This document shows positions 31,094 to 40,171 of a stretch of DNA of 64,000 bases, piece by piece. Every line of letters starts with the position of its first letter. The stretch's first letter is position 1. Source of the stretch: Colicola sp002395805 (lineage in GTDB: Bacteria > Bacteroidota > Bacteroidia > Bacteroidales > Paludibacteraceae); assembly GCA_946544705.1 (NCBI GenBank), contig CAMNMN010000001.1:62001-126000 (forward strand), in the 5' to 3' direction. The notes beneath the pieces were generated by a model. The model was given only the letters and a program-made list of their open reading frames with translations. It had not been told where the DNA came from and made no database searches. A program made the position numbers and the translations under genes.

Positions 31094-31408
31094 ATGAATG
31101 AGTTTTTGGAAAAAGAAGAAGCAATCCTGAAGATGCTGAAGACCGTATTCGATCCGGAGATACCGGTCAACATCTATGACCTTGGTTTGATATACGGCAT
31201 AGAGGTTAAGGACGACGGGGTATGCGATATTACTATGACGCTAACAGCACCTTCGTGCCCTGCGGGCGATTTTCTGGTGGAGGACATCCGCCAGAAAGTG
31301 GGTTCTGTAGAGGGAATCAAGGATGTGAATGTAAATATTGTCTTTGAGCCGGAATGGACCAAAGATATGATGAGCGAGGAAGCCAAATTGGAACTCGGAT
31401 TCTTATGA
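31094..31408 (+). CDS. MIP18/SufT-family Fe-S assembly factor (DUF59)
   Basis: 104 residues, full length for the family. FDPEIPVNIYDLGLIY is the MIP18 signature and TAPSCPAGDFL holds the conserved Cys. Family members assist maturation of iron-sulfur proteins (SufT, CIA2) or phenylacetate oxygenase (PaaD); with no paa or suf genes nearby, a SufT-like role is the better guess. Cytoplasmic. The stop overlaps the lpxH start (ATGA), so the genes are translationally coupled. Confidence 0.9.
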   Translation: MNEFLEKEEAILKMLKTVFDPEIPVNIYDLGLIYGIEVKDDGVCDITMTLTAPSCPAGDFLVEDIRQKVGSVEGIKDVNVNIVFEPEWTKDMMSEEAKLELGFL

Positions 31409-32190
31409 TATATTTTCTTAGCGACGCACATTTGGGCAGTCTGGCAATAGAACGCGGATATGCGCAACAGAAGAAACTGATCGACCTGTTAGAGGAGATG
31501 AGCAAGGATGCCGTCTCCATCTATATGCTAGGCGACATGTTCGATTTCTGGATGGAGTATTTCATTCATGACAAGTCGAAACACCAGTATCATCCTTTCT
31601 GCAAAGAGCTTCGCAAACTGGCCCAAAAGGGCATTCATGTACATCTATTTGTCGGCAACCACGATCTATGGACTTTCGGCGGTCTGGCGCAACTGACCGG
31701 AGCAGAGATCCACTACGAACCCTGCACGATCCTGCGTTACGGCAAAGCTATCTACCTCGCGCACGGAGACGGACTGCTGCCGGATAATTGGGAGAGCTTG
31801 TACCCGAAGAATGTGAAGAAAAAGATCAAGCGTTTTATCAAACTGCGCGAGATCTTCCGCAACCCCACCCTGCAATTCCTCTTCCGCTGCCTACCGCCTA
31901 AATGGGGCAACCACTTCGGCTATAACTGGGCGAAAAGAAGTCGGTTGAAGGAAATCGCGAACCCTTGTCCGTACAAGGGTGAGGACAAAGAGGAATTGGT
32001 GCTATTTGCCAAAGACCAGGAGAAGCAGCAGAACCATCGCGACTATTATATTTTCGGCCACCGGCATATCGAATTGGATTTGCAGCTGAATACCGGAAGC
32101 CGCGTTATTATACTGGGAGATTGTTTCAAACAATGGACGTACGCCAAACTGGATCACCACGGCAACTTAACGATGCACAATTGGGAATAG
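31405..32190 (+). CDS. lpxH: UDP-2,3-diacylglucosamine diphosphatase LpxH
   Basis: 261 residues, a calcineurin-like phosphoesterase that converts UDP-2,3-diacylglucosamine to lipid X in lipid A synthesis at the inner membrane. All five metal motifs are seen: SDAHLG, GDMFDFW, GNHD, AHGDG and FGHRHIE. The start is the ATG at 31405 that overlaps the stop of the previous gene; the frame open from 31354 begins inside that gene and is not used. The C-terminus ends LTMHNWE, from a stretch resembling a single AATGCAC-type unit. mazG follows after 21 nt. Confidence 0.93.
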   Translation: MIYFLSDAHLGSLAIERGYAQQKKLIDLLEEMSKDAVSIYMLGDMFDFWMEYFIHDKSKHQYHPFCKELRKLAQKGIHVHLFVGNHDLWTFGGLAQLTGAEIHYEPCTILRYGKAIYLAHGDGLLPDNWESLYPKNVKKKIKRFIKLREIFRNPTLQFLFRCLPPKWGNHFGYNWAKRSRLKEIANPCPYKGEDKEELVLFAKDQEKQQNHRDYYIFGHRHIELDLQLNTGSRVIILGDCFKQWTYAKLDHHGNLTMHNWE

Positions 32191-32211
32191 ACCGCTAAAA
32201 GAATAAAGCCT

Positions 32212-33042
32212 ATGCACACAAGAGAAGAGCAACTGAAAGCCTTCGGGCGGCTGTTGGATATCATGGACGATTTGCGAGAGAAATGTCCCTGGGACCGCAA
32301 ACAGACCTTTGACAGCCTGCGGCAGAACACGATAGAGGAGAGTTTTGAACTCGCCACAGCCATATCGCGTCATGACATGACGGAGATTAGCAAAGAGCTG
32401 GGCGACGTCTTATTACACGTCGTTTTTTACGCCAAGATGGGTTCGGAGACCGGGGAATTCGATATTGCCGATGTATGTAACAGGATATCCGACAAACTTA
32501 TTTTCCGTCATCCGCATGTGTACGGAGAAGCTGCAGCCGGTTTAGAACCGGGGCAAGCCGTCCATGCGGGTAGCGCCGAAGAAGTCAGTCATCTTTGGGA
32601 GCAGGTAAAGTTGAGAGAAAAAGGCGGCAACAAGACCGTGTTAGGCGGAATACCCGACAGTTTGCCGAGTCTCGTCAAGGCTTATCGGATTCAGGACAAA
32701 GTGGCGAACGTCGGTTTCGACTGGGAGAAGAAAGAGGACGTATGGGCAAAAGTGAAAGAAGAGATAGCGGAGTTTGAAGCGGAGTTAACGAATGAACGGA
32801 TGAACGAGTTAACGAATGAACGGATGGAGGCGGAGTTCGGAGATTTGCTGTTTGCTCTCATCAATGCTGCGCGGCTATACAAGATCAAACCGGACAACGC
32901 CCTGGAAAGAACCAACCTGAAGTTCATCAAACGATTCAATTATATAGAGGCACGCGCCAAAGAAAAAGGCAAGGAACTCAAAGATATGAGCCTTGCCGAG
33001 ATGGATGAACTCTGGGACGAAGCGAAGAGATCAGAAGCTTAA
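32212..33042 (+). CDS. mazG: Nucleoside triphosphate pyrophosphohydrolase MazG
   Basis: 276 residues with two MazG domains, as in full-length cytoplasmic MazG. The first has CPWDRKQTFDSL, EESFELATAI and ELGDVLLHVVFYAKM, the EExxE/ExxD metal motifs. The second has EEIAEFEAEL and EFGDLLFALINAARL. The enzyme hydrolyses (d)NTPs to monophosphates and limits misincorporation. In the second domain, right between its two helical metal motifs, a 24-bp tandem repeat inserts ELTNERMN/ELTNERME in frame. It should lengthen the loop between the metal-binding helices. The stop overlaps that of the convergent lipoprotein gene (TTAA). Confidence 0.93.
   Translation: MHTREEQLKAFGRLLDIMDDLREKCPWDRKQTFDSLRQNTIEESFELATAISRHDMTEISKELGDVLLHVVFYAKMGSETGEFDIADVCNRISDKLIFRHPHVYGEAAAGLEPGQAVHAGSAEEVSHLWEQVKLREKGGNKTVLGGIPDSLPSLVKAYRIQDKVANVGFDWEKKEDVWAKVKEEIAEFEAELTNERMNELTNERMEAEFGDLLFALINAARLYKIKPDNALERTNLKFIKRFNYIEARAKEKGKELKDMSLAEMDELWDEAKRSEA
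32782..32829 (+). repeat. Two 24-bp tandem units (period 8) inside mazG
   Basis: Two 24-bp units starting GAGTTAACG at 32782 and 32806 are nearly identical and in frame (8 residues each). Internally they follow a period of 8: ACGAATGA, ACGGATGA, ACGAGTTA, ACGAATGA, ACGGATGG. Confidence 0.85.
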
Positions 33043-33536
33043 GGAAGCGGAGCACGCACCCCGATTCCAAAAGACCAACTATTGGACGAGTACGGCGCTT
33101 CGGCTGAAGAGGTGATATCGATATGTACCGTATGGCTTCCTTCCTTTACCGGAACATACGTCAGAACGGTCACGCATGCCGGCACTCTCATGGGCGCAAA
33201 AATCAACTTGCCGTGCGCTAAATCAGCCTCTTGCGCCAACATATCCATCTGCTCTTCATTCCATGCCAGCGAGACTTTGACCTTCTCTGTATCCGTTTTG
33301 GCGATGACAGACTGGAGATAGTCGAAATAAGCATCCACGATCATGGTCATACGCACCGTATCGCCGATATTGAGAGAGTCCTTGAGAGTAATCGAATCTT
33401 GTACGCCCGCGGCCGAAGTACGCTGCAAAGTAGGATACACGTGAAGACCCGGCGAATAGGTCGATTTCGTATTACAGGAAACCAAAGCGACAGCCAGAGA
33501 CAAGATGGCTAACGAACAAACAATACAATTTTTCAT
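33039..33536 (-). CDS. Lipoprotein of unknown function
   Basis: 165 residues from ATG 33536. The frame extends to 33548 but those four codons overlap the tRNA-Leu 3' end, so the internal Met (MKNCIVCSLA) is chosen. The signal ends LAVALVSC, a clear lipobox. The mature part is rich in beta-strand patterns and has no motif I recognise; gliding-motility lipoproteins such as GldH have a similar size and layout, but I see no convincing match. It lies 4 nt downstream of the tRNA on the same strand and would be released by tRNA 3' processing. Confidence 0.7.
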   Translation of the reverse strand: MKNCIVCSLAILSLAVALVSCNTKSTYSPGLHVYPTLQRTSAAGVQDSITLKDSLNIGDTVRMTMIVDAYFDYLQSVIAKTDTEKVKVSLAWNEEQMDMLAQEADLAHGKLIFAPMRVPACVTVLTYVPVKEGSHTVHIDITSSAEAPYSSNSWSFGIGVRAPLP

Positions 33537-33540
33537 AGAG

Positions 33541-33622
33541 TGCGGCATAAAAGACTCGAACTTTCACTCCTCTCGGAACCAGATCCTAAGTCTGGCGCGT
33601 CTACCAATTCCGCCAATGCCGC
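33541..33622 (-). tRNA. tRNA-Leu (anticodon TAG)
   Basis: On the minus strand the acceptor arms GCGGCAT (33622-33616) and ATGCCGC (33548-33542) pair perfectly, with discriminator A at 33541. The D-arm contains GGTAGACG, the anticodon stem CCAGA/TCTGG encloses CTTAGGA (anticodon TAG, 33588-33586), a long class II variable arm follows, and the T-arm has GTTCGAGTC. No CCA is encoded; the next bases are CTC. It reads CUN leucine codons. Confidence 0.95.
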
Positions 33623-33643
33623 TCGTGGATTTGAAAACGGGTG

Positions 33644-33674
33644 CAAAGGTACGAAGAAAATTTGAAATATGCAA
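33644..33674 (-). promoter_or_regulatory. Promoter of tRNA-Leu and the lipoprotein
   Basis: Minus strand: TTG at 33674-33672, 20-bp spacer, TACCTTTG at 33651-33644. Its -33 box lies inside the first codons of the divergent M16 peptidase gene. Confidence 0.8.
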
Positions 33675-34928
33675 GAAAATTCACAAACTTTTTATCATAT
33701 TTTGCCAAACGGCATCAAAATAGTGCATCGCAGGACGCCTTCTCCGGTTGCGTATATCGGCGTAATGGTAGGTGCCGGTACACGGGACGAGAAGGCAGAA
33801 GAAAACGGCATGGCACACTATATCGAGCATTGTGTATTCAAAGGCACAGCGCATCATTCAGCCCGGCAGATCATCCATTCCATAGAAGGTATCGGAGGAG
33901 AGATAAACGCCTATACGACCAAAGAAGAAACGACTTTCTATGCCGCTATTTTGGCGGAGCATGTGCAGTTGACGCTTCACCTGATAGCCGAAATGATTCT
34001 TCAGCCGACATTCAAAAAAGAAGAGACGGACAAAGAGCGGATGGTTATTCTGGACGAGATTGAGAGTTACAACGACTCGCCCAGCGAATTGATTTATGAC
34101 GATTTTGAGAGTTTAGTTTTCTCCGGAAGCAGTCTGGCATTACCGATTTTAGGCACAAAAAAGACGCTGCGTCATATATCGTCCAAGCCGGAGTATCCGC
34201 AGGAATGGATGAAAACGCACTATAGGCCGGAGAAGATGGTTATTTTCTGCCAAGGCGATGTCAAACCGGAGAAGATATTCCGGCTCGCCGAAAAAGAGTT
34301 TGGCGGTATGACGGTAACAGGTAATGAACAGCACAAAACCAGCATAAAACCCTTATTTAACCCCTATCACACTTCAAGCGGCCATACCGCTGTTTATAAA
34401 AAGCACACCCACCAGGTACACGCCATGTTCGGAGGCAGAGCATATCCTTTGGGTCACGAGAACCAATTAGCGATGTTTTTGCTCAATAATATCTTAGGCG
34501 GCGGCAGTTTGAACAGCCGTTTGAATCTGAGTTTGCGGGAAGCGCGAGGTCTGGTATATACCGTTGAATCGACCTACACTCCTCTGAGCGATACAGGTTA
34601 CTGGTGTGTTTACTGGGCATGCGATCCGGAGGACTATCAGAAAAGTTTAGGTTTAGTACGCCATGAACTCGATTTGCTCATGGACGCTCCTTTATCCGAA
34701 ACCGCGTTACGGAAAGCACTTATTCAATTGCGCGGCCAGCTGGCCATTTCAGCACAAAACCAAGAGAATAGCGCTTTGGCAATGGCTAAATCGATGTTAT
34801 ACCACGGCTGTGCGCCGGAGTGGCAGGAGACGATGCGAAAAATAGAACAGACTACCATTCTCCAGATACAAAGTGTAGCCCAAGAGGTCTATAATACAGG
34901 TAATTCTTACATTTTGACGTACGAATAA
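33669..34928 (+). CDS. M16 family zinc peptidase
   Basis: 419 residues, single-subunit length for the bacterial pitrilysin/processing-peptidase-like branch. The inverted zinc motif HYIEH is in NGMAHYIEHCVFKG near residue 50, and the third ligand lies downstream in the INAYTTKEETTFYAAI region. The second half has the conserved GGGSLNSRLNLSLREARGLVYTVES, which closes the active site. No signal peptide, so cytoplasmic. No plus-strand promoter of the common type is visible; the region upstream is taken up by the divergent tRNA gene. Confidence 0.92.
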   Translation: MQENSQTFYHILPNGIKIVHRRTPSPVAYIGVMVGAGTRDEKAEENGMAHYIEHCVFKGTAHHSARQIIHSIEGIGGEINAYTTKEETTFYAAILAEHVQLTLHLIAEMILQPTFKKEETDKERMVILDEIESYNDSPSELIYDDFESLVFSGSSLALPILGTKKTLRHISSKPEYPQEWMKTHYRPEKMVIFCQGDVKPEKIFRLAEKEFGGMTVTGNEQHKTSIKPLFNPYHTSSGHTAVYKKHTHQVHAMFGGRAYPLGHENQLAMFLLNNILGGGSLNSRLNLSLREARGLVYTVESTYTPLSDTGYWCVYWACDPEDYQKSLGLVRHELDLLMDAPLSETALRKALIQLRGQLAISAQNQENSALAMAKSMLYHGCAPEWQETMRKIEQTTILQIQSVAQEVYNTGNSYILTYE

Positions 34929-35029
34929 ACCAAATTCTGCAATTTTGCGTAATTTTCGTTCGTTTTTGTTTTCTAAATGTTACAATTTAGAGAATTTTAC
35001 TCATTTTTTGCACTTTTTCCTTAAAATAT

Positions 35030-35060
35030 TTGGTCATGTCAAAAAAAAGCAGTAACTTTG
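35030..35060 (+). promoter_or_regulatory. Promoter of the large SusC/SusD operon
   Basis: TTG at 35030-35032, spacer with CATGTCA and an A8 tract, TAACTTTG at 35053-35060. A ~125-nt leader follows, with complementary GC-rich segments around 35077-35116. Confidence 0.82.
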
Positions 35061-35189
35061 CGCGATTTTTCATTTATGCGCGTGTGCGTATTCCGTATTT
35101 ATATACACGTACGCGTTATTAAGGAGGGGAAAGAGAACGGGAGATAGCGGAAAAATTGGAAATTTAATTCTAATAAATACAAACAAACG

Positions 35190-38100
35190 ATGAAGAAGAT
35201 TTTTACACTACTCTTTCTGGCAGCATTGAGCCTCGGCTTGTATGCGCAGAAGCAAGTAAGCGGTGTGGTAGTCTATGAGAACGGCGAACCGATCGTCGGC
35301 GCCAGCATTCAGGCAAAAGGCACCACACAGGGTACGATCTCGGATTACGACGGTAAATTCGAGATGGAAGTACCGGAGTCTGTGAAGACTTTGGTAATTA
35401 GTTACGTCGGTATGGCTACTCAGGAAGTTCCAGCCGGCAAAAACATCAAAGTAACGCTTCAGGAGAACACGGAAGTGCTTCAGGATGTCGTAGTTACCGG
35501 TTATGGTAACGTATCCAAAGGCGGTTATGCCGGTTCTGTAGAGACAGTCAAAGCGGAGAATATCGAGAAGAAGAATCCGTCCGACATTACGAAAGCGTTG
35601 GCCGGTGAGAGCGCCGGTGTACAGGTAGTGACCTCCAGCGGTCAGCCGGGTACGATAGCCGACATCCGCATCCGCGGTATCGGATCTATCTCCGCCAACA
35701 GCAGCCCTCTCTACGTAGTAGACGGTATTCCATTGGATGCAGGTTCTATTTCGTCCATCGACCCGGGAGACATCGCCAGCACGACCATTCTGAAAGATGC
35801 AACCGCTACCTCTCTGTATGGTAGCCGCGGAGCAAATGGTGTCATCGTGATCACTACCAAAAAAGGTAGTTCGAACGGCGACGAAGGCAAGATTGAATTG
35901 GATGTAAAGGCAGGTGCCAACATGCGTCTGCTGCCGATGTACGACGTAATCGACAGCCCGGAGGAATTTATGACGCTGGCATGGCAGAGTTTGTACACCC
36001 AACAGAAAGTTATCAACAGAAAATCGGAGAGCAACTCAATTAAATATGCCAACAACAACCTCTTCGGTGCAAACGGTATTCCTGTGATCTATAACTTGTG
36101 GGAGCAGCCGGGCAACTTGCTGATCAATCCTTATGATGCAGCAGGAAACGTAAACCCGACGTTTGACAACTCCGTACAACGTCTGGCACAATTCCGCAAC
36201 ATGGACAGCTGGTATAACACACTGTTCCACAACGGTTTGAAGCTGGAGGCTACCGCTAAAATCAGCGGCGGTAACGAAAAACTGAACTACTATACCAGTT
36301 TCGGTTACCTGAAAGACGAAGGTTACTATACCGCTTCGAATTTCCAACGTTTCAATACTCGTGCAAACATCAACTACCAGCCGAAGAAATGGTTGAAGGG
36401 TGGACTGAATATCCAGTATTCTTATTCCGCGATTAACAATCCCGGTCAGGGAAGCGATGCCAACAACGGTTTTGCGTTCGTAAACCAGATTCCGGCCATT
36501 TATCCGGTATATGTATATGATCCTGCAACCGGTCAACCGCGCGTAGATCCGAAGACAGGCGGTAAAATGTACGACTACGGCGACAACGGCAATGAGAACA
36601 TCGGCGAGGAAGGCGGTCGTCCGTACTCGTTCGGTATCAACCCTGCCGGTGCATTGGAATGGGACAAACAGAAAGTTGTTCGTCACCAAACGGTAGCCAA
36701 CACGTTCTTGGAGTTCAAATTGTATGAAGGTCTTAAGTTCACGGTGAACCTGGGTGCTCAATACTTGAACAACAACATCAACGCTTTGACCAACAAGTAT
36801 TACGGCAACGCAGCCGGTGTGGGTCGTGTAAGCCAGACGCAGTACAACTATCTCGCTGTCACCAGCAACCAGTTGTTGGAATACAACAAGAGCTTCAATG
36901 AGCACACGATTCGTGTGATGGCGGGTCATGAGACTACGTACTACACATACAACATGCAGTATGGCTATAAGAAAAATATCGTAGAGGACCACGCGAACGT
37001 GCTGAGTAACGGTGTGGCAATGGACGGCGTAGAGGGTTACGCTCGTACCAGCACTCTGGAGTCCGCTCTTGCAACTGCCACCTACGAGTATGACAGCCGC
37101 TACCATATCACAGCTAACTATCGTGCAGACGGTTCTTCGAAATTTGCGAAAGGTCACCGTTGGGGTCACTTCGGTTCTGTTGGTGCCGCATGGAGTTTCA
37201 CGAACGAGCACTTCATGGAAGGTACAGAGGCGGCCGACTGGCTCAAGGATGGTAAACTGCGTTTGAGCTGGGGTGTGCTGGGTAATCAGGATATCGGCGA
37301 TATGCTTTATTCCGACCAGTATAGTGTAGAGAACGTAAACGGCAGCAAGGGTTATGTATGGGATTACAAAGGTAACCCGGAGTTGACCTGGGAGCGCACC
37401 TCTACCATTGACCTCGGTTTGGAATTCAGCATCAGCAAATATCTGGATGTAGAGATGGATTATTTCTACAAGAAGACCGACAATATGCTCTTCCCGCGCT
37501 ACGTAGCCCCGTCTCTGGGTTACAGCGGCTATTACGTCAACGACGCTGCAATGGAGAACCAAGGTTTCGAGTTCTCCCTCAAAGCTCACGCAATTGATAT
37601 GCGTAACATCAAACTGGATATCCGTCTGAACGGCGGTAACTACCGCAACAAGATGTTGCTGATGCCTATTGACGGCTATGACGAGAACGGCAATCCGGAG
37701 CGCATGGTAATGTCGGGCGGTATGTCGGTAGGTCACTCTACAGCAGACTACTACATGGTACATTACGCAGGTGTCAACGAGTATGGCGAGGCGCTTTATA
37801 CCGCATACTACGACGCCACCAAGGGTGATTTCGGTCATAACTCTGCTGACCTGATTGAGGACGGCGAGAAAGGAGACAACTATATCAGCTCCGTATATGA
37901 GTACAAACTCAAGCACCCGAATGCAGATATCCGCGAGACGACCGTAGCAAACGGCGACTACAACTATGCCGGAAGCAACTATATCGGCAAGAGCTATATG
38001 CCGGATCTCGACGGTGGTTTCGGTCTGGATTTCGAGGCTTACGGTGTTACGCTGAGCGTAAGCTGCAGCTACCGCATCGGCGGCTACGGATATGATAACA

Positions 38101-38489
38101 TGTATGCTCTGTTGATGCACAGCGACCGTATCGGTAGTATGAACTGGCACAAAGATATCAAGAATGCATGGTCGGAGACCAATACGAACACCAATATCCC
38201 GCGTCTGTCCAACGGTGCAGATGACGGTGCCAACAAAGCCAGCGACCGTTTCCTGACGAGCAACTCGTTCCTGAGTCTGAATAACATCAACCTGGGTTAC
38301 AAGTTCCCGAAGAAACTGATTGAGAAGATTAAACTCAACAACCTGCAAGTATGGGTAGCAGCCGACAACCTGGCTATTGCAACGGCACGCCGCGGTTACA
38401 ACCCGATGATGTCTATGAGCGGTACAAACGGCTACGACGATTATAGCCCGCTGTCCACCGTAATGGCAGGTGTCAAAGTTCAATTCTAA
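35190..38489 (+). CDS. SusC/RagA-family TonB-dependent transporter
   Basis: 1099 residues with the complete SusC layout. The signal peptide ends LGLYAQ. A carboxypeptidase-D-regulatory-like beta-sandwich (residues ~22-95) opens VSGVVVYENGEPIVGASI. The TonB-box-like DVVVTGYG follows near residue 100. The plug (~105-230) has RIRGIGSISANSSPLYVVDG and LKDATATSLYGSRGANGVI. The rest is the 22-strand barrel ending TVMAGVKVQF. It pairs with the SusD-like lipoprotein encoded 18 nt downstream to import a glycan or peptide fragment across the outer membrane. No hydrolase genes adjoin, so the ligand is unknown. Confidence 0.96.
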   Translation: MKKIFTLLFLAALSLGLYAQKQVSGVVVYENGEPIVGASIQAKGTTQGTISDYDGKFEMEVPESVKTLVISYVGMATQEVPAGKNIKVTLQENTEVLQDVVVTGYGNVSKGGYAGSVETVKAENIEKKNPSDITKALAGESAGVQVVTSSGQPGTIADIRIRGIGSISANSSPLYVVDGIPLDAGSISSIDPGDIASTTILKDATATSLYGSRGANGVIVITTKKGSSNGDEGKIELDVKAGANMRLLPMYDVIDSPEEFMTLAWQSLYTQQKVINRKSESNSIKYANNNLFGANGIPVIYNLWEQPGNLLINPYDAAGNVNPTFDNSVQRLAQFRNMDSWYNTLFHNGLKLEATAKISGGNEKLNYYTSFGYLKDEGYYTASNFQRFNTRANINYQPKKWLKGGLNIQYSYSAINNPGQGSDANNGFAFVNQIPAIYPVYVYDPATGQPRVDPKTGGKMYDYGDNGNENIGEEGGRPYSFGINPAGALEWDKQKVVRHQTVANTFLEFKLYEGLKFTVNLGAQYLNNNINALTNKYYGNAAGVGRVSQTQYNYLAVTSNQLLEYNKSFNEHTIRVMAGHETTYYTYNMQYGYKKNIVEDHANVLSNGVAMDGVEGYARTSTLESALATATYEYDSRYHITANYRADGSSKFAKGHRWGHFGSVGAAWSFTNEHFMEGTEAADWLKDGKLRLSWGVLGNQDIGDMLYSDQYSVENVNGSKGYVWDYKGNPELTWERTSTIDLGLEFSISKYLDVEMDYFYKKTDNMLFPRYVAPSLGYSGYYVNDAAMENQGFEFSLKAHAIDMRNIKLDIRLNGGNYRNKMLLMPIDGYDENGNPERMVMSGGMSVGHSTADYYMVHYAGVNEYGEALYTAYYDATKGDFGHNSADLIEDGEKGDNYISSVYEYKLKHPNADIRETTVANGDYNYAGSNYIGKSYMPDLDGGFGLDFEAYGVTLSVSCSYRIGGYGYDNMYALLMHSDRIGSMNWHKDIKNAWSETNTNTNIPRLSNGADDGANKASDRFLTSNSFLSLNNINLGYKFPKKLIEKIKLNNLQVWVAADNLAIATARRGYNPMMSMSGTNGYDDYSPLSTVMAGVKVQF

Positions 38490-38507
38490 ACATAGGAGGT
38501 TACTAAT

Positions 38508-40121
38508 ATGAAAAATGTAAAATATTTATTTGCAACACTTGTGTTGGGTTTAGGTCTCACCTCCTGTGGTGACAGTTTCTTAACCCAATATCCCGAGGGT
38601 GCCACGCTCCTTGAGGATCAGTATCAGCAGTTGCCTGACCGTTTGCAAGGAGCTATCTTCGGTATCTATTCGAAGCTCTATTCATACGGCGATCATGACA
38701 CGTTCGGCAAACGCTCTATGGACATGTACAGCGATATCCAGTCGGGCGATATGGCCATGAAAAAAAACAGCTACGGCTGGTTTGAGAACTACGAGCGCGG
38801 CTATTACTACGCATACAACCGCTCTTACGCCTGGTCGTTCTACTATGAGATCATCAACCTCACCAATATCTGCGACATGGCTATAGAGAGTGACGTAGCA
38901 GCCATTCTGGATGGAATGACAAGCGGCGAGGAGCCAACCGAGGTTATTGCACAAAACGGCTATTACTACGGTCAGATCTTAGCGCTCCGCGGATGGGCAT
39001 ATGCCAATTTGCTGGATATCTATACCGACCCGCGTGATCCGGATGGAGCTGATCTGGATGTCAATGCCATTCCGGTCTATGTAGGCACAGATATCAAAGC
39101 CGGCACATTAGGTGCTCCGCTTTCCACCGTAGATGAGGTATATGGCCGCATTTATGAGGATCTCTCGGAAGCAATCGATTTACTGGATTTCTACAGCCAG
39201 TATAACCAGCGCGGTTCGAAACTGGAGATTGATGCTGATGTGGCTCGTCTGATGTTGGCATATGCCATGCTGAACCACGGCGACAAGGGTTATACCGTAG
39301 CAGATGGCAAGAACTGTTACCAGATTGCATTGGAGCAAGCAAAAGCAGCTATTGACGGCGGCAAATACCCGATGCTTAAGAATACCGAGTTGACCACTAC
39401 CGGTTTCTCGGATGTAACCGCTGCAAACTGGATGTGGGGTCAAGACGTGACCGTAGAGACCACTACCGCGTTAGGTTCATTCTTCGGCCAAGTAGATATC
39501 CACAGCTACAGCTATGCAGCAGCCGGCGATACCAAAGGTATTGACAGCAAACTCTATGACGAGATTGCCGCTATGGCATGGGATGCCCGTGTCAACTGGT
39601 TCCGCGCAGGGGATGAGAAATTCCCTTATTGCCCGGATGGTAAATTCTACAGTCCGAAATACAAAAACACCACGAATTTGGACAAAGTGGACCGCGACTG
39701 GCTCTGCGACAATATATTCATGCGCATTGAGGCTGCTTACCTGATTGCAGCCGAGGCAGCATGGAGCAACGGCGACAACGCAACGGCAGTTAACTATTTG
39801 AAACTACTGTGCGACGAGCGCGTGCTGGACGGCAAGGATACCGAATACAATACATGGCTGGGTTCTCTCACGAGCACCGATGCTGTAAAAGCAGCTATCA
39901 TATATAACTGGCGTGTAGAGATGTGGGGCGAAGGTTACTCTATGCAGATGCTTCGTCGTCTGCAGAAGCAACGTACCTTAGGTGATAACCACCTGAGTCG
40001 TGCAAATGCCACATTGGACATCACCGGCCAAGCAGGTGAGCAATTCCAATGCGAGATTCCGACCTCAGAGACACGCTACAACCCGAATCTCGGAAGCAAA
40101 ACAAATCTCACAAACAAATAA
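38508..40121 (+). CDS. SusD-family nutrient-binding lipoprotein
   Basis: 537 residues. The lipoprotein signal ends GLTSCGDSFL, giving Cys near residue 21. TPR-like helical repeats include ILALRGWAYANLLDIYTD, the usual SusD NxRYRALAY-type block. The C-terminal part has IIYNWRVEMWGEGYSMQMLRRL, matching RagB/SusD. It is surface-exposed and caps the SusC partner. An AGGAGG sequence precedes its start (38489-38507), which may be fortuitous in this group. Confidence 0.95.
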   Translation: MKNVKYLFATLVLGLGLTSCGDSFLTQYPEGATLLEDQYQQLPDRLQGAIFGIYSKLYSYGDHDTFGKRSMDMYSDIQSGDMAMKKNSYGWFENYERGYYYAYNRSYAWSFYYEIINLTNICDMAIESDVAAILDGMTSGEEPTEVIAQNGYYYGQILALRGWAYANLLDIYTDPRDPDGADLDVNAIPVYVGTDIKAGTLGAPLSTVDEVYGRIYEDLSEAIDLLDFYSQYNQRGSKLEIDADVARLMLAYAMLNHGDKGYTVADGKNCYQIALEQAKAAIDGGKYPMLKNTELTTTGFSDVTAANWMWGQDVTVETTTALGSFFGQVDIHSYSYAAAGDTKGIDSKLYDEIAAMAWDARVNWFRAGDEKFPYCPDGKFYSPKYKNTTNLDKVDRDWLCDNIFMRIEAAYLIAAEAAWSNGDNATAVNYLKLLCDERVLDGKDTEYNTWLGSLTSTDAVKAAIIYNWRVEMWGEGYSMQMLRRLQKQRTLGDNHLSRANATLDITGQAGEQFQCEIPTSETRYNPNLGSKTNLTNK

Positions 40122-40171
40122 AAAAGACGACATTAGTCTGAAATAAAAAAATCAATTTAAAAAAATTAGTT

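Noticed and set aside
33537..33548. Start of the lipoprotein at 33548 (MPHS...)
   Set aside because: Those codons are inside the tRNA-Leu acceptor arm; Met at 33536 starts directly at a normal lipoprotein signal.
36036..38483. 815-codon open frame on the minus strand
   Set aside because: Exactly antisense to the SusC gene, with biased composition and no domain; a shadow of codon usage in the real gene.
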